The translations under genes were made by a program, and so were the position numbers. The notes under the pieces are model-generated. The model was given only the letters and a program-made list of their open reading frames with translations. It ran no database searches and was not told the DNA's origin. Positions 1-7,385 of a DNA stretch of 36,855 nucleotides are shown here, piece after piece; the first letter of the stretch is position 1, and each line of letters begins with the position of its first letter. Origin of the DNA: Oscillospiraceae bacterium (GTDB lineage: Bacteria; Bacillota; Clostridia; Oscillospirales; Acutalibacteraceae); NCBI GenBank assembly GCA_015065585.1, contig SVQC01000016.1, positions 1 to 36,855 on the forward strand, written 5' to 3'.

Positions 1-574
1 TGAGCTTGATGATAGTTATACAACCGGTTCAAGCATTATGCCTCAAAAGAAAAATCCTGATATGGCTGAGCTTGTACGAGGTAAAACGGGTAGAGTATAC
101 GGCGATTTAATGGGGTTGCTTACCACCCTTAAAGGTTTACCTCTTGCTTATAATAAGGATATGCAGGAGGATAAAGAGGCAATTTTTGATGCTGTTGATA
201 CCGTTAAAAAATGTCTTTCGGTTTTTGCGCCTATGGTTGAAACTATGACTGCTCTCAAAGACAATATGTATGCAGCGGCGCAAAAAGGTTTTATCAATGC
301 TACCGACCTTGCTGATTATCTTGTGAAAAAGGGTATGCCTTTCCGTACCGCATATAAACATGTTGGCACTATTGTTGGCTACTGTGTTGAAAACGGTACG
401 GTGCTTGAGAATATTCCTCTTAGCAAATATAAGGAAATTTCCGATATGTTTGAGGAAGATTTATATGAAGAAATTTCCCTTGAAACCTGTGTAGCTAAGC
501 GTATTTCAAAAGGTTCAACGGGATATGAATCGGTAAAAGAACAGATTGAATATATTACGGAGTTTTTAAAATAA
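1..574 (+). CDS. argH: Argininosuccinate lyase, C-terminal part (cut by window edge)
   Basis: Splits argininosuccinate into arginine and fumarate, the last step of arginine synthesis, in the cytoplasm. The frame is open from base 2 and starts inside the protein, so about 190 of the usual 450-470 residues are present. The first visible residues hold the fumarase/aspartase-superfamily signature GSSIMPQKKNPD, the mobile loop carrying the catalytic serine, followed by the helical C-terminal domain. The stop TAA shares its last A with the ATG of argC (TAATG), so the two are translationally coupled. It is the first visible gene of an argHCJBDF cluster; argG would be expected upstream but lies outside the window. 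Family assignment rests on the signature plus this context. Confidence 0.95.
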   Translation, partial: ELDDSYTTGSSIMPQKKNPDMAELVRGKTGRVYGDLMGLLTTLKGLPLAYNKDMQEDKEAIFDAVDTVKKCLSVFAPMVETMTALKDNMYAAAQKGFINATDLADYLVKKGMPFRTAYKHVGTIVGYCVENGTVLENIPLSKYKEISDMFEEDLYEEISLETCVAKRISKGSTGYESVKEQIEYITEFLK

Positions 575-1506
575 TGAAAAAGGTATTTATAGACGGAAGC
601 GCAGGAACAACCGGATTGCGTATTTACGAAAGGCTTGAAAATCGTAAAGATATTTCTCTTATTAAATTAAGCGAAGAAAATCGTAAAGATGTTAATGCGA
701 GAAAAGCAGCAATAAACAGCGCCGATATCGTGTTTTTATGCCTTCCTGATGATGCGGCGCGTGAATCGGTAGTTCTTTGTGAAAATCCTGATACCGTAAT
801 TTTAGATACTTCTACGGCACACCGCACAGAAAAAGGCTGGACCTATGGCTTTCCCGAACTTTGTGAGAATATATCAGACGATTTATCTACTGCAAAAAGA
901 ATTGCAGTACCCGGTTGTCACGCCAGCGGTTTTATTGCACTTATTTATCCTCTTATTAAAGCGGATATAATCAGTAAAGAGATTTTGCTTTGCTGTACAT
1001 CTGTTACGGGCTATAGCGGTGGCGGTAAAAAAATGATTGCTCAGTACGAGGATGAGAATGTTGACGCCTTGTTAACTTCTCCACGTCAGTACGGTCTTAC
1101 ACAACAGCATAAGCATTTAAAAGAGATGAAGGCTATAACCGGAATTGATAATGCTCCTGCCTTCTCTCCAATTGTTTCAAGTTTCTATAGCGGTATGTGT
1201 GTAACGATACCAATTTTTAAAAGTCAGCTTAAAAAGGGGACAACCCTTGAAGATATAAAAAATATCTATAAAGTTAAATATGTCGGTCCTATTGTAAATT
1301 TTGTAGAAAGCGCTGATGCTGACGGTTTTCTTTCTGCAAACGCTTTGTCCGGACTTGATAAAATGGAAATTTCAGTTTTTGGAAATGAAGAAATTATTTT
1401 ACTTGCCGCAAGATACGATAACCTTGGTAAAGGTGCTTCGGGTGCGGCGGTTGAATGTATGAATATCAGTATGGGTTGCTGCCTTGCTGAAGGTCTTAAT
1501 ATTTAG
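574..1506 (+). CDS. argC: N-acetyl-gamma-glutamyl-phosphate reductase (short, type 2 form)
   Basis: Reduces N-acetyl-glutamyl-phosphate to the semialdehyde with NADPH, the third step of arginine synthesis. The protein has 310 residues. It opens with a Rossmann nucleotide-binding stretch, IDGSAGTTGLRIYE (about residues 6-19), and carries the catalytic cysteine in VPGCHASGF (Cys115). The length and the GSAGTTG start fit the shorter class of AGPR (about 310 residues) rather than the 340-residue form. The ATG overlaps the argH stop by one base. No frameshift or missing key residue is seen. Its position between argH and argJ confirms the role. Confidence 0.95.
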   Translation: MKKVFIDGSAGTTGLRIYERLENRKDISLIKLSEENRKDVNARKAAINSADIVFLCLPDDAARESVVLCENPDTVILDTSTAHRTEKGWTYGFPELCENISDDLSTAKRIAVPGCHASGFIALIYPLIKADIISKEILLCCTSVTGYSGGGKKMIAQYEDENVDALLTSPRQYGLTQQHKHLKEMKAITGIDNAPAFSPIVSSFYSGMCVTIPIFKSQLKKGTTLEDIKNIYKVKYVGPIVNFVESADADGFLSANALSGLDKMEISVFGNEEIILLAARYDNLGKGASGAAVECMNISMGCCLAEGLNI

Positions 1507-1521
1507 GAAAGGTATTAGTAT

Positions 1522-2733
1522 ATGAAGATTATTGACGGTGGCATATGCGCCGCTAAGGGATTTACTGCTTCGGGAATTCATTGCGGTATAAGAAAAAACA
1601 GAACAAAAAAAGATTTATCCTTAATTTACAGCGAAAAAATTGCTAGTGCGGCTGCTGTTTACACCACTAATCTTGTAAAAGGCGCTACTATTGATGTAAC
1701 AAAGAAAAATATTGCTGACGGTAAGGCACAGGCAGTTATTTGTAACAGCGGTAACGCCAATACCTGTAATGCTGACGGTATTGAGGTTGCAGAAAAAATG
1801 TGTAGCCTTGTAGCAGATGAGCTTAAAATTGATAAAAAAGATGTAGTTGTGGCTTCTACCGGTGTTATCGGTCAGCCCCTTGATATTGAGCCTATTAAGA
1901 ATAGTATACCTGAGCTTGTGAAAAATCTCGGTAATAACAGTCAGGATGCTGCTAACGGCATAATGACTACAGATACAAAAATTAAGGAAATCGCGGTTTC
2001 TTTTAATATTGGTGGTACTGAGTGTAAAATCGGCGGTATTGCAAAAGGAAGCGGTATGATACATCCCGATATGGCAACCATGCTCGTCTTTATAACTACC
2101 GACTGCGCTATTACTTCAAAAATGCTTCAAAATGCTCTTTCCAGCGATATTAAAGATACTTTTAATATGGTTAGTGTTGACGGTGATACCTCCACAAACG
2201 ATATGGTTACAGTTCTTGCTAACGGAATGGCAGAAAATAATGAAATTGATACTTTCGGAGAAGATTTTGATACATTTATGAAGGCATTAAATACCGTTAC
2301 GGTTTATCTTTGCAGATGTATAGCCGCTGACGGCGAGGGTGCTACCAAAATGCTTGAATGTAAGGTAGAGGGCGCTAATGACTCACTTACTGCCAAAAAG
2401 GTTGCTAAAAGTATTATTTGTTCCTCTCTTACAAAAGCTGCGATGTTTGGCGCAGATGCAAACTGGGGCAGAATTCTTTGCGCAATCGGTTATGCAAAGT
2501 GCGATGTTGATGTTAAAAAGGTTGATGTATCCTTTAAATCTAAAATGGGTATAATTGACGTTTGTAAAAACGGAAGCGGCATTGAATTTTCCGAGGAAAA
2601 GGCAAAAGAAATTCTGCTTGAAGACGAAATTGAAATCTTGGTTAAATTGGGTGACGGTTCCGGTAGTGCTACTGCTTGGGGTTGCGATTTAACCTATGAT
2701 TATGTTAAAATAAACGGCGACTACCGTACTTAA
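1522..2733 (+). CDS. argJ: Glutamate N-acetyltransferase / amino-acid acetyltransferase
   Basis: Transfers the acetyl group from N-acetylornithine back to glutamate (and in bifunctional forms also uses acetyl-CoA), making the pathway cyclic. The 403 residues match the family length. The self-cleavage region KGSGMIHPDMATML is present; the new N-terminal nucleophile would be Thr186, splitting the chain into alpha and beta subunits. A conserved glycine/asparagine loop, NSGNANTCNAD, sits at about residues 75-85. The start ATG follows AGGAAAGG with normal spacing. No argA-type acetyltransferase or argE deacetylase is visible, consistent with ArgJ recycling acetyl groups, though whether it also starts the cycle cannot be read from sequence. 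Confidence 0.95.
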   Translation: MKIIDGGICAAKGFTASGIHCGIRKNRTKKDLSLIYSEKIASAAAVYTTNLVKGATIDVTKKNIADGKAQAVICNSGNANTCNADGIEVAEKMCSLVADELKIDKKDVVVASTGVIGQPLDIEPIKNSIPELVKNLGNNSQDAANGIMTTDTKIKEIAVSFNIGGTECKIGGIAKGSGMIHPDMATMLVFITTDCAITSKMLQNALSSDIKDTFNMVSVDGDTSTNDMVTVLANGMAENNEIDTFGEDFDTFMKALNTVTVYLCRCIAADGEGATKMLECKVEGANDSLTAKKVAKSIICSSLTKAAMFGADANWGRILCAIGYAKCDVDVKKVDVSFKSKMGIIDVCKNGSGIEFSEEKAKEILLEDEIEILVKLGDGSGSATAWGCDLTYDYVKINGDYRT

Positions 2734-2737
2734 TTTA

Positions 2738-2764
2738 AAAATCTCCATTAAATATGGAGATTTT
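2738..2764 (+). terminator. 11-bp hairpin between argJ and argB
   Basis: The arm AAAATCTCCAT (2738-2748) is perfectly complementary to ATGGAGATTTT (2754-2764), with a five-base loop. The U-tract is only the four T of the stem followed by AACTG, so full termination looks unlikely. As it sits inside the arg operon it may be a partial terminator, an mRNA-processing site or a stabiliser of the upstream message. Confidence 0.55.
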
Positions 2765-2790
2765 AACTGTTTTAGAATGGAGAGAAAATT

Positions 2791-3657
2791 ATGAATATAT
2801 CAAATGCTGACAGAGCGGAAATACTTGTTCAGGCTCTTCCGTACATAAAAAAGTATACTGGTAAAATTGTTGTAATTAAATACGGCGGTAACGCTATGAT
2901 AAATGAAGACCTTAAAAATTCAGTAATGAGTGATATTATTCTTCTTACCTTAGTTGGCGTTAAGGTCGTTTTGGTACATGGCGGCGGTCCGGAAATCACC
3001 GAAATGCTCGGTCGAGTAGGTATCGAAAGCAAATTCGTAAACGGTCTTCGCGTTACCGATAAGGACACCGTTGATATCGTTCAGATGGTTCTTGCCGGTA
3101 AGGTCAATAAAAGCCTCGTTAATCTTATTGAGCGTAAAGGCGGTAAGGCAATCGGTCTTTCGGGCATTGACGGTCATATGCTTATGGCTGAGCCTAAGGA
3201 TGAAAACTTAGGCTTTGTAGGTGAAATTTCAAAGGTTAATGTTGAACCGATTCTTGACGTTATAGAAAAAGGATATATTCCCGTTGTTTCTACCTTAGCT
3301 TGTGATAAAAAGGGTAACGTTTATAACGTTAATGCAGATACTGCCGCTGCTAAAATTGCGGGTGCTATGGAGGCAGAAAGTTTGATTTCTCTAACCGATA
3401 TAAGCGGTATTTTAAGAGATAAAAACGATGACAACTCTCTTATTTCACATATCGAACTTAATGAAGCGGCAAAACTTATTGATGAAGGTATAATTTCTGA
3501 CGGTATGATTCCCAAGGTTGAGTGCTGTGTTAATGCAATCAATTGGGGCGTGAGAAAGGTGTTTATAATAGATGGCAGAGTAGAACATTCTATTCTCATT
3601 GAAACACTTACCGATGAGGGTATCGGAACAATGTTTTACAGAAAAAAAGGTGATTGA
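2791..3657 (+). CDS. argB: Acetylglutamate kinase
   Basis: Phosphorylates N-acetylglutamate with ATP, usually the controlled step of the pathway. The 288-residue protein has the amino-acid-kinase fold signals: VVIKYGGNAM with Lys30, and LVHGGGPEI at about residues 61-69 for substrate and phosphate binding. It has an N-terminal helix before the first strand (RAEILVQALPYIKKYTGK). Arginine-inhibited hexameric kinases carry such a helix, whereas E. coli-type insensitive enzymes lack it, so feedback inhibition by arginine is a reasonable inference. It follows the hairpin at 2738-2764, uses a GGAGAG ribosome site and ends two bases before the preferred argD start. Confidence 0.95.
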   Translation: MNISNADRAEILVQALPYIKKYTGKIVVIKYGGNAMINEDLKNSVMSDIILLTLVGVKVVLVHGGGPEITEMLGRVGIESKFVNGLRVTDKDTVDIVQMVLAGKVNKSLVNLIERKGGKAIGLSGIDGHMLMAEPKDENLGFVGEISKVNVEPILDVIEKGYIPVVSTLACDKKGNVYNVNADTAAAKIAGAMEAESLISLTDISGILRDKNDDNSLISHIELNEAAKLIDEGIISDGMIPKVECCVNAINWGVRKVFIIDGRVEHSILIETLTDEGIGTMFYRKKGD

Positions 3658-3659
3658 TT

Positions 3660-4823
3660 TTGAATAATTTCTTACTGGATAAAGAATATATTGCCGGTAC
3701 ATATAACCGCTTTCCTGTAGAAATTGTAAGGGGAAAGGGAAGTGTTTGTTTTGATAGTAACGGTAAAAAATATATTGACCTTGGTACAGGTATCGCTGTT
3801 AATACCTTTGGCTTTTGCGATGATTTATGGGTAGAGGCTGTAACTAAACAGCTAAATCTTTTTCAGCACACCTCAAATCTTTACTACTCAGAGCCTTGCA
3901 TAAAACTTGCAGGTATGTTAGCTGAGCGAACGGGCTGTAAGAAGGTATTCTTCTCCAATTCCGGTGCTGAAGCAAATGAATGTGCCATTAAAGCGGCAAG
4001 AAAATATGCAACCGACGTAAAGGGTATAAAAGAGCCGGTAATTCTTACACTCGTTAATAGCTTCCACGGTAGAACCATTACAACCCTTGCGGCAACCGGA
4101 CAAGAGATTTTTCATAAAGACTTTTTACCCCTTACCGACGGCTTTACATATACTGTAGCTAATGATATTGAGGCTTTATATGAGAGCGTTGAAAAATATT
4201 GCCCCTCTGCCATTATGTTCGAAATAGTTCAGGGTGAGGGCGGTGTTGTACCTTTGAATAAGGAATTTGTAGAAGCTCTCGTAAAAGTGACAAAGGAAAA
4301 AGATATCCTTCTTGTTGTCGACGAAGTGCAGACGGGGAACGGTAGAACGGGTGAGCTTTACGGATATATGAATTACGGATTTACACCTGATATTGTCAGC
4401 ACGGCAAAAGGTCTTGCAGGTGGTCTTCCAATAGGAGCTACCATGCTTTTTGAAAAAGTTAAAGATGTTTTTACTCCTTCAAGCCATGGCTCAACCTTTG
4501 GCGGAAACCCCGTTTCTTCTGCCGGTGCGGTTAATATTATTTCCCGTATTGATGAAGTTCTCTTAGATGGAGTGAAACTGCGTAATAAAATAATTGTTGA
4601 TACTTTGAAAGATGCAGAAGGTATAAAAAGTATCAGCGGAATGGGTTTAATGCTCGGTATAGAAACCGAAAAGCCTGCGAGCGATATTGTTAAAGAGTGT
4701 ATAAATAGAGGAGTTTTGGTTCTTACGGCAAAGACCAAGGTGAGACTTCTTCCTGCGCTTAATATTCCGCTTGATGAACTTAAAGAAGCTCTAGAGATAA
4801 TTAAAGAAGTTTGCGCTCTTTAG
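3660..4823 (+). CDS. argD: Acetylornithine aminotransferase
   Basis: Pyridoxal-phosphate enzyme that turns N-acetylglutamate semialdehyde into N-acetylornithine using glutamate. It shows class-III aminotransferase features: SNSGAEANE for cofactor phosphate contact, FHGRT, VVDEVQTG with the Asp that holds the pyridine nitrogen, and STAKGLAGG with the Schiff-base Lys (about residue 250). There is no ATG at the beginning. Of two in-frame TTG codons, 3660 is chosen because AAGGTGA ends six bases before it, while TTG 3654 would sit almost on the ribosome site and overlap argB. The protein then begins MNNFLLDKEY, 387 residues, close to family length. Confidence 0.93.
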   Translation: MNNFLLDKEYIAGTYNRFPVEIVRGKGSVCFDSNGKKYIDLGTGIAVNTFGFCDDLWVEAVTKQLNLFQHTSNLYYSEPCIKLAGMLAERTGCKKVFFSNSGAEANECAIKAARKYATDVKGIKEPVILTLVNSFHGRTITTLAATGQEIFHKDFLPLTDGFTYTVANDIEALYESVEKYCPSAIMFEIVQGEGGVVPLNKEFVEALVKVTKEKDILLVVDEVQTGNGRTGELYGYMNYGFTPDIVSTAKGLAGGLPIGATMLFEKVKDVFTPSSHGSTFGGNPVSSAGAVNIISRIDEVLLDGVKLRNKIIVDTLKDAEGIKSISGMGLMLGIETEKPASDIVKECINRGVLVLTAKTKVRLLPALNIPLDELKEALEIIKEVCAL

Positions 4824-4837
4824 AAAGGAAAAAGTTT

Positions 4838-5821
4838 ATGAATTTAAAAGGCAGAGATTTTCTTAAATTGCTGGATTTTACGGCTGAGGAAATTGAATAT
4901 CTTATTGATAAAGCGGCTGAGTATAAAAAGCTCAAAAAAGACGGAATTTTACACGATAATTTCCGTGGTAAAAATATTGCTCTTATTTTTGAAAAGAACA
5001 GCACACGTACCCGTTGTAGTTTCGAGGTTGCGGCAAATGATTTGGGTATTGGTTCTACCTTTCTTGACCCTGCAAGCTCTCAAATCGGAAAAAAAGAAAG
5101 TATTGCCGATACTGCGAGAGTTTTATCGGGAATTTATGACGGTATTGAATATCGCGGCTTTGGTCAGGAAATTGTTGAAGAACTCGCAAAATATGCATCT
5201 GTTCCTGTTTGGAACGGACTAACAAACGAATTTCATCCCACACAGATTCTTGCAGATTTTCTAACTATAAAAGAGCATTTTGGATATCTTAAGGGGATAA
5301 ATTTTGTCTATATGGGCGACGCCAGATATAATATGGGTAACTCTCTTATGGTTGGTTGTGCAATTATGGGTATTAACTTTACCGCCTGCGCACCCGAGAA
5401 ATATATGCCCGATAAAGAACTTATTGAAAAGTGTAAGGCGCTGGCTGAGCAAAGCGGTGCAATTCTTAAATTTGAAACCTGTCCAGAAAAGGCCGTTGCG
5501 AGCGCAAATGTTATTTGCACTGATGTATGGGTATCTATGGGTGAGCCTGTTGAAATATGGGAAGAACGAATTAAGGAACTTTCTCCGTATCAGGTTAATA
5601 AAAAGCTTATGGATGCCGCTGCTGAAAACGTTGTATTTATGCACTGCCTGCCATCTTTCCACGACCTTAAAACCGTAATCGGTAAGGAGATGGGTGAACG
5701 CTTTAACAGAGAGAGCATGGAAGTTACAGACGAAGTGTTTGAAAGTGAACGTTCTATCGTATTTAAAGAAGCTGAAAACCGTATGCACACTATCAAGGCG
5801 GTTATTGCAGAGACAATTTAA
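4838..5821 (+). CDS. argF: Ornithine carbamoyltransferase
   Basis: Joins ornithine and carbamoyl phosphate to give citrulline. From ATG 4838 the protein has 327 residues, the family norm. Motifs are STRTRCSFE (residues 55 onward, carbamoyl-phosphate binding), HPTQ for carbamoyl contact and FMHCLP for ornithine binding. The start is set by AAAGGA eight to ten bases upstream; the frame is open back to TTG 4811 but that extension lies inside the end of argD and has no ribosome site. It is the last gene of the arginine cluster and is followed at once by a strong terminator. No carAB genes are in the window. Confidence 0.95.
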   Translation: MNLKGRDFLKLLDFTAEEIEYLIDKAAEYKKLKKDGILHDNFRGKNIALIFEKNSTRTRCSFEVAANDLGIGSTFLDPASSQIGKKESIADTARVLSGIYDGIEYRGFGQEIVEELAKYASVPVWNGLTNEFHPTQILADFLTIKEHFGYLKGINFVYMGDARYNMGNSLMVGCAIMGINFTACAPEKYMPDKELIEKCKALAEQSGAILKFETCPEKAVASANVICTDVWVSMGEPVEIWEERIKELSPYQVNKKLMDAAAENVVFMHCLPSFHDLKTVIGKEMGERFNRESMEVTDEVFESERSIVFKEAENRMHTIKAVIAETI

Positions 5822-5832
5822 TTTCTATTGTG

Positions 5833-5869
5833 AAAAAACCTATGGTATTTTTTCTACCATAGGTTTTTT
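5833..5869. terminator. Bidirectional terminator after argF
   Basis: A perfect 15-bp stem, 5833-5847 with 5855-5869, has a seven-base loop. It reads A6 on one side and T6 on the other, so it can end the arg operon on the plus strand and the convergent membrane-protein gene on the minus strand. Confidence 0.93.
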
Positions 5870-5881
5870 ACTAGTTAATCC

Positions 5882-6427
5882 TTATTTATCCCAGTGCTCT
5901 ATATTTTCTACTCGTTTCGTAATTTCGTCTTCCATTATTTTAACAATTTCTAAACCATTCTTTTTAATAGTTGATACAGTTTTAATTTCATCAATTAATG
6001 TTAGTATGTAAACAAGAAAATATGCGATAATAGCGGGAAAAAACAGTAATTCGCCAACATAAATTTTAAAAAGTATAAGAAACGGAACCAACAAAAGAAA
6101 AGAAATAGTACTTAATATGCGAAACAATAGGTCTGATTTTTTGTAAATTGATGTTATCTGAACATAGGTTTTATTATCTCTAGATATAACTTTTCCGCCA
6201 ACATAATATACGTTAAAATTTCCGCCAGCTCTGCGACTATACCCAAAATTATTTAGCATAGTAATTTTACCTTTTTTTGTGCATTTGAAGACTACCATCA
6301 TATCATTAGGCAAAGAACAATTACATGTTCTGGTTTGGTCGCGTAAGCACTGTATTGTTTCGGGAACGCTTTTGTTGACCTCGATAAGTTCCTCATTAAT
6401 AATTTTTTTAAACATTGTTGATTTCAT
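5882..6427 (-). CDS. Hypothetical membrane protein
   Basis: A 181-residue protein I do not recognise. It has a soluble N-terminal part of about 100 residues, with two nearby cysteines in TRTCNCSL and a beta-rich stretch (YVQITSIYK). Two strongly hydrophobic segments follow at about residues 105-142 (SFLLLVPFLILFKI and FFPAIIAYFLVYIL), then a charged C-terminal tail that looks helical (EIVKIMEDEITKRVENIE). The topology suggests a membrane hairpin with both ends on the same side. The ATG has AGGA about eight bases upstream. It starts 27 bases after the FliB-like gene on the same strand, so the two are probably cotranscribed. No function is proposed. Confidence 0.75.
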   Translation of the reverse strand: MKSTMFKKIINEELIEVNKSVPETIQCLRDQTRTCNCSLPNDMMVVFKCTKKGKITMLNNFGYSRRAGGNFNVYYVGGKVISRDNKTYVQITSIYKKSDLLFRILSTISFLLLVPFLILFKIYVGELLFFPAIIAYFLVYILTLIDEIKTVSTIKKNGLEIVKIMEDEITKRVENIEHWDK

Positions 6428-6454
6428 ATGTGCATCCTAATTAATTTTGTATTC

Positions 6455-7267
6455 TTAATCTATAAACCCGAGCACTTTTTCGATATTCTCATCACTATAT
6501 TCTATTTCGCCTGAAAACAATCTGCACACTTCATAAATGTCACCCCCGATAGCGAAAATGAAGTTTGTACATAATAGACAGAATGAAAGGGAAGTATTAT
6601 AAAAGTGGCGGTATAGAAAGTAACAAAAAAGATTTTTCCATTGCTCCGCATTTTTAATTTCAATATCTCTAAGACTGTCGGTACGGCCTTTTATGTTTAA
6701 AAGATAAGTATCCCATTTTGCATCAAGACGTTCAAGTTTTAGAAATTTATCAGCCAACTTATATAAAGGAATATCAGGAATATATTTTTTAAGTAAGTAG
6801 GGTTCCTTCTTAAAAAGCATTTCACGTTCATAGAAAAAATCAGCTTCAAAAATATTCTCTGTTTCCTTTAAATCATCCTCGCCAATAATATTAAGAGTAA
6901 AAGCAGTATCCAGTATGAGCTTTGCGGCAGCTTCACAGACAAGACCTAACCCATATTCACTTCTTGTGTCGTAAAAATTAAAAAATCTCGGGTGGTCACG
7001 GCAAATCTGACATAAATTTTCTTCTCCGTATTTTTTTATAATTTCGCATAGGTTCTGATTGTTCAGAAAAGGGCATCTGCCGTCACTTCCCATAATAAAA
7101 TGCGAGGTAGGAGTAAAGCTTATTTTATCGGCAATTATTTTATCAGATTTGTATTTTTCAAGAGAAAGGTCGTCAATATCAATTTCCCAACCAATACAGC
7201 AATTGTGCATACATTTATCGGCAATGCATTTGAATTTCTTGTAGTAACTCGGAGCATAAATTTTCAT
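6455..7267 (-). CDS. FliB/YkgJ-type cysteine-cluster protein (putative lysine N-methylase family)
   Basis: A 270-residue protein. It starts with the cysteine cluster FKCIADKCMHNCCIGWEIDI (four Cys in about ten residues) and has more cysteines in RCPFL, NLCEI and LCQICRDHPRFF. This is the YkgJ-like pattern found in proteins annotated as flagellin lysine-N-methylase (FliB). FliB itself is about 400 residues and methylates flagellin; here the protein is shorter and no flagellar gene is near, so another substrate, or simply a metal-cluster role, is possible. The start is ATG 7267, preceded by AGGTGG at good spacing; the frame runs open to GTG 7561 but that would overlap the divergent glycosidase gene and promoter. 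Confidence 0.75.
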   Translation of the reverse strand: MKIYAPSYYKKFKCIADKCMHNCCIGWEIDIDDLSLEKYKSDKIIADKISFTPTSHFIMGSDGRCPFLNNQNLCEIIKKYGEENLCQICRDHPRFFNFYDTRSEYGLGLVCEAAAKLILDTAFTLNIIGEDDLKETENIFEADFFYEREMLFKKEPYLLKKYIPDIPLYKLADKFLKLERLDAKWDTYLLNIKGRTDSLRDIEIKNAEQWKNLFCYFLYRHFYNTSLSFCLLCTNFIFAIGGDIYEVCRLFSGEIEYSDENIEKVLGFID

Positions 7268-7283
7268 AAAACCACCTATATAA

Positions 7284-7312
7284 AATATAGCATATTTTAC
7301 AGGGAAATGCAA
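7284..7312 (-). promoter_or_regulatory. Predicted sigma-A promoter for the minus-strand pair
   Basis: On the minus strand TTGCAT (7307-7312), a 17-base spacer and TATATT (7284-7289) with TG one base ahead of the -10 box. The start of transcription would fall near 7277, right at the AGGTGG ribosome site (7272-7277), so the leader would be extremely short. It lies back to back with the plus-strand promoter at 7324-7352. Confidence 0.6.
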
Positions 7313-7323
7313 CCTGACATATA

Positions 7324-7352
7324 TTGACTTTAAAATACAATAATGATATAAT
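7324..7352 (+). promoter_or_regulatory. Predicted sigma-A promoter of the glycosidase gene
   Basis: TTGACT (7324-7329), a spacer of exactly 17 bases and a consensus TATAAT (7347-7352). Transcription would start near 7359, giving a leader of about 27 bases before ATG 7386. Eleven of twelve hexamer bases match consensus. Confidence 0.85.
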
Positions 7353-7385
7353 TTCGGTAAAAATACTACTGTTAGGTAATGTGTT

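Noticed and set aside
1621..2064. 147-codon minus-strand frame inside argJ
   Set aside because: Antisense to argJ, no ribosome site, and cysteine/threonine/asparagine-rich composition without motif.
5261..5788. 175-codon open frame on the minus strand inside argF
   Set aside because: Fully antisense to a clear enzyme gene, no ribosome site or promoter, and its residue make-up (rich in Phe, His, Asn) is what the complement of AT-rich coding DNA gives.
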